A DNA stretch of 64,000 nucleotides from Methylotuvimicrobium sp. KM2 (GTDB lineage: Bacteria; Pseudomonadota; Gammaproteobacteria; Methylococcales; Methylomonadaceae), in assembly GCF_038051925.1 (NCBI RefSeq), contig NZ_CP150634.1, positions 1,736,001-1,800,000 on the forward strand, written 5' to 3'. Positions 8,381-16,377 of this stretch are shown one piece after another (within the stretch, counting starts at the first letter, position 1; each line of letters opens with the position of its first letter). The notes beneath the pieces were generated by a model. That model worked only from the letters and a program-made list of their open reading frames with translations, had not been told where the DNA came from and searched no databases. A program made the position numbers and the translations under genes.

Positions 8381-10264
8381 TTAGCCGGCTTCTTCGAGTT
8401 TGGTTTCGGCTTCGAGCCATTCCGTTTCGGCTTCTTCAAGTTCCTTATCGATCCGAGTTTTGCTTGTCAGTAGCTGTTTTAAGCGTTCTTTCTCCTGGTC
8501 CTGATAAACAGCCGGATCGGCTAATTGCTGCTCTATTTCGTATTGTTCCCGGTGTAGTTTTTCGACCGCGAGTTCGGCTTTTTTCAATGCATCGAGCAAT
8601 GGCTTGTTTTTCTGCCGGCGTTCGGCTTCAAGTTTGCGCTGGTCTTTTCGAGAAAGCGATTGGCTGACGGCTTCTTCGGGCGATTCTTCGCTTTTGGTTT
8701 GTTCGGTCAGCCAGGAACGGTAGTCGTCCAGATCGCCGTCGAAAGGTTGGACTTTACCGTCTGCAACCAACAGCAATCGATCGGTGACCGAACGCAGCAA
8801 ATGTCGGTCGTGCGAGACGATCAGCATGGCGCCTTCGTAATCTTGCAGCGCAATACTCAAAGCATGGCGCATTTCCAAATCGAGATGATTGGTCGGCTCG
8901 TCCAGTAGCAATAGATTCGGGTTTTGATACACCAAAATCGCTAAAACCAAGCGTGCTTTTTCGCCTCCGGAAAAGGGGCCGACAGGTTCCAGTACTTTGT
9001 CGCCCCTAAAATCGAAACCACCGAGATAATTGCGTAAATCCTTTTCGGTCGCTTGTTTATCGAGTCTTTGCAGATGCTGCAGCGGACTTTCATCGATTCG
9101 CAATTGCTCGAGTTGATGCTGGGCGAAATAGCCGATGTTCAATGCGTCGGCGGTCAGTATTTCGCCGGCCAAAGGCTGCATTTCTCCGGCTAGTACTTTG
9201 ATTAAACTGGATTTGCCTGCACCGTTGGGACCTAATAAGCCGATTCGATCGCCGGGAGCGAGCGTCAATTCCGCACCGTCGATCACTATTGTCGTTCCGT
9301 AACCGATACCGGCCTCTTGCAATTTGAGCAGCGGGTTAGGCATTTTTTGGGGTTTACGGAAACTGAAATTAAAAGGCGAATCGACATGCGCTTGAGCGAT
9401 GAGTTCCATGCGTTCAAGCGACTTGATCCGGCTTTGCGCTTGTTTGGCTTTGGTGGCCTTGGCTTTGAAACGGTCGACAAAACTTTGAATATGAGCGATT
9501 TCGCGTTGTTGTTTTTCGAACGCGGATTGTTGCTGCGCGAGTTTTTCCGCGCGCATTTTTTCGAAAGCGGAATAATTGCCGGTATAAAGTTCGATTTTTT
9601 GTTGTTCAATATGCGCGATGTGGCTGGCGATGGCATCGAGGAAGTCGCGATCGTGCGAGATCAAAAGCAAGGTGCCGGGATATTTGCAAAGCCAATCCTG
9701 CAGCCAAATGACCGCATCCAGATCGAGATGATTGGTTGGTTCGTCGAGCAGTAAAAGATCCGAACGGCACATCAAGGCTTGCGCCAGATTCAAGCGCATG
9801 CGCCAACCGCCCGAAAACGAAGAGACCGGGTTGTGTTCTTGATCCGGGCGAAACCCTAATCCGTTCATCAATCGGGCGGCGCGAGCTTCGGCGGTGTAAC
9901 CGCCGATGATATCCAAGGCCGCATGCAATTCAGCCAGTTTTAGCCCGTCGCCGCTTTGTTCGGCTGCGCTTAACTGTTTTTGCAGTCGTCTTAACTCTTG
10001 ATCCCCATCGATCACGTAATCGATCGCCGAACAGGCGACCGCCGGCGTTTCTTGCGCGACATGCGCGACTTCGATGCCCGGCGGCATCGAAAAGTCGCCT
10101 TCATCGGTGTGCAACTCGCCCCTAAGTAATGCGAAAAGGCTGGATTTTCCCGCGCCGTTCGTACCGGTCAGGCCGACTTTTTGGCCTTGATGAATCGTAA
10201 AAGACGCTTGGCTGAACAAAACGTTAGGGCCGCGTCTCAAGGATACGTTTTTAAAGTTCAACAT
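8381..10264 (-). CDS. yheS: ABC-F family ATPase, YheS type
   Basis: 627 residues (E. coli YheS 637). Two ABC domains without membrane segments: first Walker A GTNGAGKSS near residue 35, signature SFSGGWRMRL, Walker B LLLDEPTNHLD; second GPNGAGKSS, FSGGEKARL and LLLDEPTNHLD. Between them lies the helical linker and at the C-terminus a charged coiled coil (residues about 520-627). ABC-F proteins act on ribosomes as translation factors; YheS is thought to relieve stalling. Start MLNFKNVSLRRGPNVLF matches the family N-terminus. Confidence 0.92.
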   Translation of the reverse strand: MLNFKNVSLRRGPNVLFSQASFTIHQGQKVGLTGTNGAGKSSLFALLRGELHTDEGDFSMPPGIEVAHVAQETPAVACSAIDYVIDGDQELRRLQKQLSAAEQSGDGLKLAELHAALDIIGGYTAEARAARLMNGLGFRPDQEHNPVSSFSGGWRMRLNLAQALMCRSDLLLLDEPTNHLDLDAVIWLQDWLCKYPGTLLLISHDRDFLDAIASHIAHIEQQKIELYTGNYSAFEKMRAEKLAQQQSAFEKQQREIAHIQSFVDRFKAKATKAKQAQSRIKSLERMELIAQAHVDSPFNFSFRKPQKMPNPLLKLQEAGIGYGTTIVIDGAELTLAPGDRIGLLGPNGAGKSSLIKVLAGEMQPLAGEILTADALNIGYFAQHQLEQLRIDESPLQHLQRLDKQATEKDLRNYLGGFDFRGDKVLEPVGPFSGGEKARLVLAILVYQNPNLLLLDEPTNHLDLEMRHALSIALQDYEGAMLIVSHDRHLLRSVTDRLLLVADGKVQPFDGDLDDYRSWLTEQTKSEESPEEAVSQSLSRKDQRKLEAERRQKNKPLLDALKKAELAVEKLHREQYEIEQQLADPAVYQDQEKERLKQLLTSKTRIDKELEEAETEWLEAETKLEEAG

Positions 10265-10272
10265 GCTTGGGT

Positions 10273-10797
10273 TTAGCCTTTTCGATCGATCATACTCTGC
10301 ACTTGCTCGGCAAATTCTTTCAGTTTGCCTTTTTTAACGGTTTTTGCCGGAATCACCAACGCCGTATTGAGACTAATAAAAATATAGACATAATGCTCGC
10401 CTTCTTGTTCGACCCGGATCAATTCGTTCCACGGCATTTTGTGTTTGCCGCTTGGCGATATTTCGAGTAAATGATCGGGTTCTATCTTGAGCGTATATCG
10501 GCCGAACATATCGGCTTTTTCTTTTTCGGTGTAGTTTTTCATGATTTGGCGACGCATGTCGAGTAGCATAATTTTCGGCGAGAGCAGCGCCCAAAGGATG
10601 GCAATGCTGGAAATATAGGCCGCCGTCATCATATCGCCGTAGTACAAATAATAAAAAATACCGATAATCACTAGCGCACCGGGGAAAACTAGCCGGTTTT
10701 TACGGATGTTATTTAGGACTTCGTCGTTTTGTTGCAGTTGGACTTCGTTGAAATGGATTAAATCCTCTTCACGAAAAATGTATTCAATTTCAAACAT
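10273..10797 (-). CDS. YcxB-like small membrane protein
   Basis: 174 residues. An N-terminal soluble segment, two adjacent hydrophobic helices (LVFPGALVIIGIFYYLYYGDMMTAAYISSIAILWAL), then a C-terminal PH-like segment HKMPWNELIRVEQEGEHYVYIFISLNTALVIPAK that matches the YcxB family. Function unknown. Ends 8 nt before the ABC-F start on the same strand, so they may form an operon. Confidence 0.8.
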   Translation of the reverse strand: MFEIEYIFREEDLIHFNEVQLQQNDEVLNNIRKNRLVFPGALVIIGIFYYLYYGDMMTAAYISSIAILWALLSPKIMLLDMRRQIMKNYTEKEKADMFGRYTLKIEPDHLLEISPSGKHKMPWNELIRVEQEGEHYVYIFISLNTALVIPAKTVKKGKLKEFAEQVQSMIDRKG

Positions 10798-10882
10798 GAT
10801 AATTATTAAAGGTATGTGGTTTGTAAAAAAGGAGCTGATTGAGTCTGGTTTTTAGGAATGTGCACAAAATAATTGTTACAAG

Positions 10883-11042
10883 TATACCCATAGCAGATCA
10901 AAATTCGGCGCCGGGGTGTCCGTCAAAGGACGCCGTGAATACATCCCTGTAGGCTCTATGCCAGCTCCATGCTGGCAAAGCCTTTGTCGCACACCCCGGC
11001 GCCTCCTCAGGCACTTCCGAAATTTGAAGTGCGAAAGGTATA
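10883..11042. mobile_element. Family C/D MITE-like element, 160-bp form
   Basis: Ends TATACCCATAGCAGATCAAA on the left and, read inward on the other strand, TATACCTTTCGCACTTCAAA on the right; these about 30-bp ends are related inverted repeats. Next come GGCGCCGGGGTGT / ACACCCCGGCGCC arms, and in the middle GACGCCGTGAATACATCC plus the hairpin GCCAGC..GCTGGC. It codes for nothing. The copy at 12940-13003 has only the two ends joined. Confidence 0.82.
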
Positions 11043-11052
11043 GTAAGGCTTT

Positions 11053-11220
11053 GCGGTGGTTCGGTGACTCGCTTGACAGGACGCCGTGAACCCAGCACCT
11101 AAATTATCCACGGTAGTTAACCATAGCCAATGGACTATGGAATTTAGGTGCTGGGTGAATACATCCATGTAGGCTTGACGGCGGCTTTCCCTGCCGCCGA
11201 CACCTGTCAATCGAGCCACC
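11053..11220. repeat. Family C unit carrying nested B element
   Basis: Arms GGTGGTTCGGTGACTCGCTT.. and ..GTCAATCGAGCCACC enclose GACGCCGTGAA, then the B hairpin, then TGAATACATCCATGTAGGCT and a GGCGGC..GCCGCC hairpin. Without B the core reads as in the 10883-11042 element. Confidence 0.8.
11091..11155. mobile_element. Family B 65-bp hairpin element, copy 1
   Basis: Starts CCCAGCACCTAAATT and ends AATTTAGGTGCTGGG, perfect 15-bp inverted ends, with an inner inverted pair around AACCATAGCCAATGGACTATGG. It is flanked on both sides by TGAA. It interrupts the sequence GCCGTGAATACATCC that is continuous at 10929-10950. Copies in the other orientation: 34659-34723 and 39204-39268. Confidence 0.85.
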
Positions 11221-11263
11221 GCCCCCCTTCTAACAGTAGTCGAAGTTATTTCATGCTCGTTCC

Positions 11264-12571
11264 TTAGTGCATTTTGATTTTGGCATGAGCGCTACGCCGG
11301 AATAAATTTGAGAGCGTCAACATTGCCGTTCTAAAATAACCGTGGATCGCGACCTGATGCATTTTATAAAGCGATAGATAAACGATACGGGCGATAAAGC
11401 CACCGATCGTGACGGAGCCCATTAAGTTGCCCATCAAATTGCCGACGGTAGAATATTTACCCAACGAGACTAGCGAACCGTAGTCGTGATATACAAATTT
11501 GACGGGGTCTTTGCCTTGTAAGCGATTGACGATGGTTTTTGCTACCGTCGAGGCTTGTTGATGAGCGGCCTGGGCGCGCGGAGGAACGTTTTGTTCATGC
11601 CCCGGCCACGAACAGGCTGCGCAATCGCCGATCGCGAAAATACTGGGGTCGGCTGTTTGCAGAGCCTCATCGACGACCAATTGATTGATTCGGTTTGTTT
11701 CCAATCCGTCGATTTGTTGCAGCCAGTCCGGGGCTTTAATGCCCGCCGCCCAGACTTTGAGGTCGGCCGGAATGAATTCGCCGTCATGGGTCGTGATGCC
11801 GGCTTTCGACACTTCGGTTACGCGTCGACCAAGCTTTAGGTCGATATTGAGCTTGACTAATTGTTGTTGCGTCGCGTGAGCCAGCTTGGTCGGCAGGGCA
11901 GGTAATAATTGCGTGGCCGCTTCGATGATTGTGATTTTTACGTCGCCGGCTTGGTCGAGCCCGTAGACGTTCAGCAGATGCGTCACTTCGTGCAGTTCGG
12001 CTGATAATTCGACTCCGGTTGCACCGGCGCCGACAATCGCGATCGATAACGGTTTGTCCTTGCTGCCGCCTTTACTGACATGGCGTTTGATATAAGTTTC
12101 GACCAGTTGCTTTTGAAATTTGAAGGCCTGCGAGGTGGTATCGAGAAACATGCAGTGTTCGGCCACGCCTTTGATATTGAAAGTATTGCTGACGCTGCCG
12201 ACAGCCATGACCAGGGTGTCGTATTTAAATGTGCGTTCGGGTATCAGTTCTTCGCCGCTATCGCTGTAAGTAGGGCTCAGATAGACTTCTTTTTTTTCGC
12301 GGCTCAAACCGGCCATTTTGCCGAGACGGAAACGGAAATGACTGCGATAGGCCTGCGCCAGATAGTCGACTTGCTCGGTTTCATCCAAGGTGCCGGCCGC
12401 GACTTCATGCAATAAGGGTTTCCAAATATGAGTCGAAGAGGCATCGATGAGGTTGATTTCAGCCAAACCTGCTTTGCCTAATTTATTACCCAATGTCGTT
12501 GCCAATTCCAGTCCGGCCGCGCCACCGCCGACAATCAGAATTTTATGCTTTTCGTTGTTGCTATCGCTCAT
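11264..12571 (-). CDS. ndh: Type II NADH:quinone oxidoreductase
   Basis: 435 residues (E. coli Ndh 434). FAD-binding Rossmann motif GGGAAGLELA at residue 15, NADH-binding GAGATGVELSAEL near residue 183, and the conserved FAIGDCAA and PRAQAAHQQA segments near residues 315-335. The C-terminus has amphipathic helices for membrane attachment. It passes electrons from NADH to quinone without pumping protons. Single gene bounded by repeats on both sides. Start MSDSNNEKHKILIVGGG fits the family. Confidence 0.93.
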   Translation of the reverse strand: MSDSNNEKHKILIVGGGAAGLELATTLGNKLGKAGLAEINLIDASSTHIWKPLLHEVAAGTLDETEQVDYLAQAYRSHFRFRLGKMAGLSREKKEVYLSPTYSDSGEELIPERTFKYDTLVMAVGSVSNTFNIKGVAEHCMFLDTTSQAFKFQKQLVETYIKRHVSKGGSKDKPLSIAIVGAGATGVELSAELHEVTHLLNVYGLDQAGDVKITIIEAATQLLPALPTKLAHATQQQLVKLNIDLKLGRRVTEVSKAGITTHDGEFIPADLKVWAAGIKAPDWLQQIDGLETNRINQLVVDEALQTADPSIFAIGDCAACSWPGHEQNVPPRAQAAHQQASTVAKTIVNRLQGKDPVKFVYHDYGSLVSLGKYSTVGNLMGNLMGSVTIGGFIARIVYLSLYKMHQVAIHGYFRTAMLTLSNLFRRSAHAKIKMH

Positions 12572-12793
12572 GCATCCCCCAGCTTATTTTCCGCTTGTCG
12601 CGGTAATAGTTTTTTTAGCAGTGTATTATAACGAATCAACTCGAAAGTGGACGATTTATAAAAAAATCCCTACCTCATTATGTTGGGGTATTGATGAAAC
12701 CAATGAGATGCTGATGACGAATTCCCATGTTTATTTTAAGGAATGCTAGTATTAAGCCCTGATCGGCTAATTCTTGGATGTGTAAACACCCCC

Positions 12794-12898
12794 TATCGTT
12801 CCCGCGCTCCGGCGTGGGAATGAAGACCGAGACGCTCTAGCGTCTCGTACCGCTGGAGCGGTACTCAGGCATTCCCACGCAGAGCATGGGAACGATAA
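12794..12898. repeat. Family F repeat, copy 2
   Basis: About 105 bp. The outer arms TATCGTTCCC and GGGAACGATA are perfect inverted ends; inside are GAGACGCT..AGCGTCTC and CGCTGGAGCGG boxes. Related to the copies at 6811-6903 and 15311-15344. Confidence 0.82.
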
Positions 12899-12939
12899 TT
12901 GCCGGGGGACTGAATAGTTACATCGGATCAGCGATATTT

Positions 12940-13003
12940 TATACCTTTCGCACTTCAAATTTCGGCAGTGCCAGGCGCCGAATTTTGATCTACGACGGGT
13001 ATA
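12940..13003. mobile_element. Family C/D MITE-like element, 64-bp core-less form
   Basis: TATACCTTTCGCACTTCAAA..GGCAGTGCC directly joined to GGCGCCGAATTTTGATCT..GGGTATA. These are exactly the two end segments of the 160-bp element at 10883-11042, without its centre, so it is either the ancestral form or an internal deletion. Confidence 0.8.
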
Positions 13004-13073
13004 AGGCTATGTATGCGGTAAATAGTTGGAAACACCTACCAATACCGGAAGTACTTATAAATCCAAAGTGAAT

Positions 13074-13100
13074 TGTAGGGTACGCTGCGCGTACCTACAG
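13074..13100. repeat. Short palindrome
   Basis: TGTAGGGTACGC pairs with GCGTACCTACA across a 3-nt loop. May be a small REP-type repeat or a transcript hairpin; no T-run follows. Confidence 0.5.
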
Positions 13101-13222
13101 TCTTCAAGTTTCGAAATTGGCGTAGTATTAATTTCAACTATTAACGCGAACATAGTCTATTTTAAAGGGCGATTTTTCGGGAAATTAGTATTGGAAATCG
13201 GGTTTATAGTGAAGAAATTCTT

Positions 13223-14152
13223 ATGAAAATATTGGTAATAGACGACAGTAAAGCCATTCGAATGCTGGTTGCGGAGTGTGTCAAGGAGCTTGGGCATCAT
13301 GTGATTCATGCCGAAAACGGAGCGGAGGGGCTTGAATTTATTCGGTCGAACGATGTCGATTTGGTCATGATGGATATTGAAATGCCCGGTTTGAACGGAT
13401 TCGAAACGACACAAGCGATCAGATCCTTGAAAGACGACGATTGGTTTCCGATTATTTTTTTAACGATCAAAACCGATGACGACTCCTATGCCGCATGTAT
13501 CAGGGCCGGTGGCGATGCGTACCTGGCCAAGCCGATTAGCCCGAAACGTCTAGAAATGCAAATCGTTGCTATGGAACGCATTTATGAAATGCGGCGAAAA
13601 CTGCATGCCGTACAACGGGATTTGATGCATGCCAATGAGGCACTCAGTTTTGCATCGCTACACGACCAACTGACCGGTATCGCGAATCGACGCAATTTCG
13701 ATACTACCTTGTTAAGGGAATTTAATCATGCCAGGCGTGACAAGCAACCGCTTTCGTTGTTGATGTGCGATATCGATTATTTTAAAGTTTATAACGATCG
13801 GTATGGGCATATGGCTGGCGATGACTGCTTGAAAAAAGTCGCGGAGGCCATCGCTTCGGTGCCTCAGCGAGCGACCGATTTGGCTTGCCGTTACGGCGGC
13901 GAGGAATTTGCTGTGATCATGCCGAATACGGACTGGCAAGGAAGCAGGGATTTAGCCGAAAAAATTAGGTCGGCCGTGTCCGCTCGGCAAATTCCTCATG
14001 AAGGGTCGAAAGTCGATAGTTATGTTTCGCTGAGTTTGGGTCTTGCAACCTACAACGGTCAGTTCAAGACCATCGATGAATTGATGAAGGCCTCCGACGA
14101 TGCGCTCTATCGAGCGAAGGAAAAAGGCCGAAACAGGCTCGAGAGCGCTTGA
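13223..14152 (+). CDS. Response regulator with GGDEF output (diguanylate cyclase)
   Basis: 309 residues. Residues 1-120 are a receiver with acidic pair DD at 7-8, phospho-acceptor Asp51 (MMDIEMPG) and Lys103. A helical linker (120-145) leads to a GGDEF domain with active-site GGEEF at 225-229 and an inhibitory I-site RATD at 216-219, nine residues before it. It should make cyclic di-GMP from GTP under control of phosphorylation and feedback inhibition. No kinase gene is adjacent. The ATG at 13223 follows a long AT-rich leader. Function confident, partner unknown. Confidence 0.93.
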   Translation: MKILVIDDSKAIRMLVAECVKELGHHVIHAENGAEGLEFIRSNDVDLVMMDIEMPGLNGFETTQAIRSLKDDDWFPIIFLTIKTDDDSYAACIRAGGDAYLAKPISPKRLEMQIVAMERIYEMRRKLHAVQRDLMHANEALSFASLHDQLTGIANRRNFDTTLLREFNHARRDKQPLSLLMCDIDYFKVYNDRYGHMAGDDCLKKVAEAIASVPQRATDLACRYGGEEFAVIMPNTDWQGSRDLAEKIRSAVSARQIPHEGSKVDSYVSLSLGLATYNGQFKTIDELMKASDDALYRAKEKGRNRLESA

Positions 14153-14224
14153 GCATTTAGTAGACCAGGATGTGTCGAATAAAACGATTTAAACGGATGT
14201 TTTTATCGGAATTTAGTAATTATT

Positions 14225-15175
14225 ATGTATTTAGCGAAAGATTTCATTGAGACTGCTGAAGGGCTGGTTTTTGCTGTAGTGGAGCATGGCATTGAACAGG
14301 GCAGGGTGTTGTGTTTTTTACGTTATCGGCGAAGCTCGAACGGTTGGCAAAAACAATCCACCCGGCAAGCGGACGACTTATTGAGTCGAGATCATCCTGA
14401 ATATCTGTATTATTGCCCGATGCGGGATGTCCGGCTTCATGCCGTTCCTGAAGAGCGAGTAATTAAGCATTATCAGCCGCGACAACGCTTGAACGAGCTA
14501 TTATCGGCTGCGTGGCTAGACCCGGTCGAACAAGATTTGCTTCGATTATCGAATCTGTATCAAAGTCGGGGGTTGGATGTTAAGCAAATGGGCGTGACCG
14601 GCTCTTTGCTAATCGGCGCTCAAGGCAAGTTATCGGATATCGATTTGGTTTTTTATGACAGGGATCTGTTTCATCAGGCCAGAGCGATAAACCGTGAGTT
14701 GATTCAAGCCGGCTTGCTGCATGAGCTCGATCTGAGGCATTGGCAAGAGAGTTTCCGTCGCCGGGATTGTCATATCGATTTCGATGATTATGTTTGGCAT
14801 GAACAGCGCAAATTCAATAAGGCTTTGGTCAATGATCGTAAATTCGATTTGAATTTCATCGATCCGGAGTCGTTTGCTACCGAGACTTACCGCAAATGCG
14901 GCGAAATCTTATTGCGTTGCGTCGTGATAGACGATAGCCGGGCTTTCGATTATCCGGCGCTGTTTAAGTGCAATGATCCGACTATCGATGAGATTGTCGT
15001 TTTTACCGCGACTTATACCGGTCAAGCACAAGTCGGAGAAGAAATAGAGGTTTGCGGTTTGTTGGAAGAGTCACCGAGCGGTTTGAAGCGGATTATTGTC
15101 GGTTCTAGCCGCGAGGCGGAAGGGGAGTATATAAAGGTTCAAGGTTCAAGGGGAAAGATGAAAGATGAAAGATGA
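14225..15175 (+). CDS. Predicted nucleotidyltransferase with repeat-derived C-terminal tail
   Basis: 316 residues. Centre (residues about 122-150) has the polymerase-beta-type nucleotidyltransferase motif GVTGSLLIGAQGKLSDIDLV: GS followed by D-x-D. The N-terminal 100 residues have a possible small beta fold. It resembles archaeal-bacterial predicted nucleotidyltransferases of unknown substrate. The last about 12 residues (VQGSRGKMKDER) are encoded by the AAGGTTCAAGG + (AAAGATG)n repeat, which also supplies the stop codon. The original end was probably near YIK. Starts 72 nt after the GGDEF gene. Confidence 0.75.
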   Translation: MYLAKDFIETAEGLVFAVVEHGIEQGRVLCFLRYRRSSNGWQKQSTRQADDLLSRDHPEYLYYCPMRDVRLHAVPEERVIKHYQPRQRLNELLSAAWLDPVEQDLLRLSNLYQSRGLDVKQMGVTGSLLIGAQGKLSDIDLVFYDRDLFHQARAINRELIQAGLLHELDLRHWQESFRRRDCHIDFDDYVWHEQRKFNKALVNDRKFDLNFIDPESFATETYRKCGEILLRCVVIDDSRAFDYPALFKCNDPTIDEIVVFTATYTGQAQVGEEIEVCGLLEESPSGLKRIIVGSSREAEGEYIKVQGSRGKMKDER

Positions 15176-15181
15176 AAGATG
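15154..15181. repeat. Heptamer array (AAAGATG)4 spanning a stop codon
   Basis: Four perfect 7-bp units preceded by AAGGTTCAAGGTTCAAGG. The stop TGA of the nucleotidyltransferase (15173-15175) lies inside the array. Since 7 is not a multiple of 3, every frame meets TGA within three units. Confidence 0.9.
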
Positions 15182-15229
15182 AAAGAGGGTGGTGAATTGA
15201 GGCCTTTGTGGGAGCGATCCCCAGATCGT

Positions 15230-15253
15230 CCCTCACCTAACGCTAGGTGAGGG
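15230..15253. repeat. Short hairpin CCCTCACCTA..TAGGTGAGGG, copy 1
   Basis: Perfect 10-bp inverted arms around ACGC. Identical 24-bp sequence at 43904-43927. Neither is followed by a strong T-run, so a dispersed repeat is more likely than a terminator. Confidence 0.7.
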
Positions 15254-15310
15254 AGAGTCGGTAAGCTTGGGTGACAATAAACGGTATCGAAGTCACATGG
15301 GTCAAGATTC

Positions 15311-15344
15311 CTCGTTCCCATCGCTCCAGCGTGGGAATGCATAC
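15311..15344. repeat. Family F repeat, partial copy 3
   Basis: CCTCGTTCCCATCGCTCCAG then CGTGGGAATGCATAC, matching the left third of the copy at 6811. It lies between the two heptamer arrays. Confidence 0.75.
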
Positions 15345-15352
15345 TTAAGCGG

Positions 15353-15422
15353 AAAGATGAAAGATGAAAGATGAAAGATGAAAGATGAAAGATGAAAGAT
15401 GAAAGATGAAAGATGAAAGGTG
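15353..15422. repeat. Heptamer array (AAAGATG)9 next to a start codon
   Basis: Nine perfect units (15353-15415) and one changed unit AAAGGTG, ending 5 nt before the GTG start of the HAD gene. The changed unit supplies the only AAGG-like ribosome site. Array length could differ between strains. Confidence 0.92.
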
Positions 15423-15426
15423 AAAA

Positions 15427-16122
15427 GTGAATGGTAGGGACGGATTTTTTGCTGGAGGCGTTGACGGCTGTCTAGGGGTTGTATTCGACCTGGATGGCTT
15501 GGTGTTGGATACCGAGAGCACTTATTTCGTGGCTTGGAGGCAGGCTGCCGAGCTCATGGGATATCAATTGCCGGATGCTTTTTGTTTGTCTTTGTCGGGA
15601 CTTCATTATCGCGATGTCGAAATGCGCTTGCTCGAATTTTGCGGAAACGCTTTCGATCTTCAGGAATTTAACCGTTTGAGCGGCGAGTGTTGGTATTGCA
15701 TCGTCGAAAAGCAAGGCATCGACATAAAAAAGGGTTTTTGGACATTTCTCAGATTATTGCAGGAATCCGACATACCCTATGGTCTTGCGACCAACAGTCG
15801 CTTGAATAATGCGTTAGAGTGTCTCGATTTTGCCGGCCTCGGTAATGTATTCGAGACGATTGTCGCTCGCGATCATGTCGATCGGGGTAAGCCGGCGCCC
15901 GATATTTTCTTGAATGCGGCCGATCGTTTGTCGATTCCTATTTCTCGTTGTTTAGCATTGGAAGACTCACCGGCCGGCGTGATTGCGGCGTCCGCGTCCG
16001 GTACGTTTACCGTCTATGTGCCGTCGGTAGTGCCGGCCGATCCTTATGCCGGCGAGTTATGTCATCTGCAATGCCGCGATTTGGACCAGGTCGCGGCTTT
16101 ATGGGCGGCGCGGGACTTGTAA
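15427..16122 (+). CDS. HAD-superfamily phosphatase (phosphoglycolate phosphatase / beta-phosphoglucomutase like)
   Basis: 231 residues. Motif I FDLDGLVLDTES (nucleophile and general acid Asp), a helical cap domain, motif II TNSR, motif III lysine GKPAPDIFLNA, and motif IV LEDSPAGVIAA. The substrate cannot be read from sequence; sugar phosphates are usual. The GTG at 15427 is the only plausible start, because a TGA at 15421-15423 closes the frame immediately upstream; the leader is the heptamer array. 92 nt separate it from the oxidase operon. Confidence 0.88.
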   Translation: MNGRDGFFAGGVDGCLGVVFDLDGLVLDTESTYFVAWRQAAELMGYQLPDAFCLSLSGLHYRDVEMRLLEFCGNAFDLQEFNRLSGECWYCIVEKQGIDIKKGFWTFLRLLQESDIPYGLATNSRLNNALECLDFAGLGNVFETIVARDHVDRGKPAPDIFLNAADRLSIPISRCLALEDSPAGVIAASASGTFTVYVPSVVPADPYAGELCHLQCRDLDQVAALWAARDL

Positions 16123-16214
16123 AACTGCTTGACGCTAACGTTTCCTTCGCGTTTACTTGCCGCTAATATCCGTACGATTCATACCAAATTAATAAAAATA
16201 AATAAGAGGAAGTC

Positions 16215-16367
16215 ATGAAACCATTAAGTGAAGAAGAACGTGAAAAAATCCTGAACAGCCCGCCGGTCGGAACTTGGGCTTTAATGATTACCGTTGGCGT
16301 GGGCATGGTTGTCGCATGGCTGTTCCTGTACTACGGGGTATTCTTGCCGCGTGGCGCGGTCAATTAG
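16215..16367 (+). CDS. Small single-helix subunit of the ba3-like oxidase
   Basis: 50 residues. A charged head MKPLSEEEREKILNSPPVGTW followed by one membrane helix (ALMITVGVGMVVAWLFLYYGVF) and a short tail LPRGAVN. Ribosome site AAGAGGAAG just upstream. It is 10 nt before the subunit II gene, the position of the single-helix subunit IIa (CbaD-like) in ba3 operons. The role is inferred from size, topology and context; sequence identity to Thermus IIa is not claimed. Confidence 0.8.
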   Translation: MKPLSEEEREKILNSPPVGTWALMITVGVGMVVAWLFLYYGVFLPRGAVN

Positions 16368-16377
16368 TGGTGAGTTT

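Larger units (their letters stand above)
10798..11263. other. 466-bp repeat-filled gap
   Basis: No gene. It holds the 160-bp C/D MITE-like element (10883-11042), a second related palindromic unit (about 11053-11220) and the 65-bp B hairpin nested in it (11091-11155). Confidence 0.85.
12572..13222. other. 651-bp gap upstream of ndh and the GGDEF gene
   Basis: Divergent promoter region without a gene. Contains a family F copy (12794-12898), the 64-bp core-less C/D element (12940-13003) and a palindrome GTAGG(G)TACGC..GCGTACCTAC at 13074-13100. Confidence 0.75.

Noticed and set aside
15136..15422. Possible CRISPR array
   Set aside because: The repeat units are only 7 bp and contiguous, without spacers; this is a simple tandem repeat.
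16294..16377. N-terminal extension of subunit II
   Set aside because: It overlaps the 50-residue small subunit gene in another frame and contains Cys/Ser residues unlike any subunit II; the start at 16378 gives the normal membrane helix.
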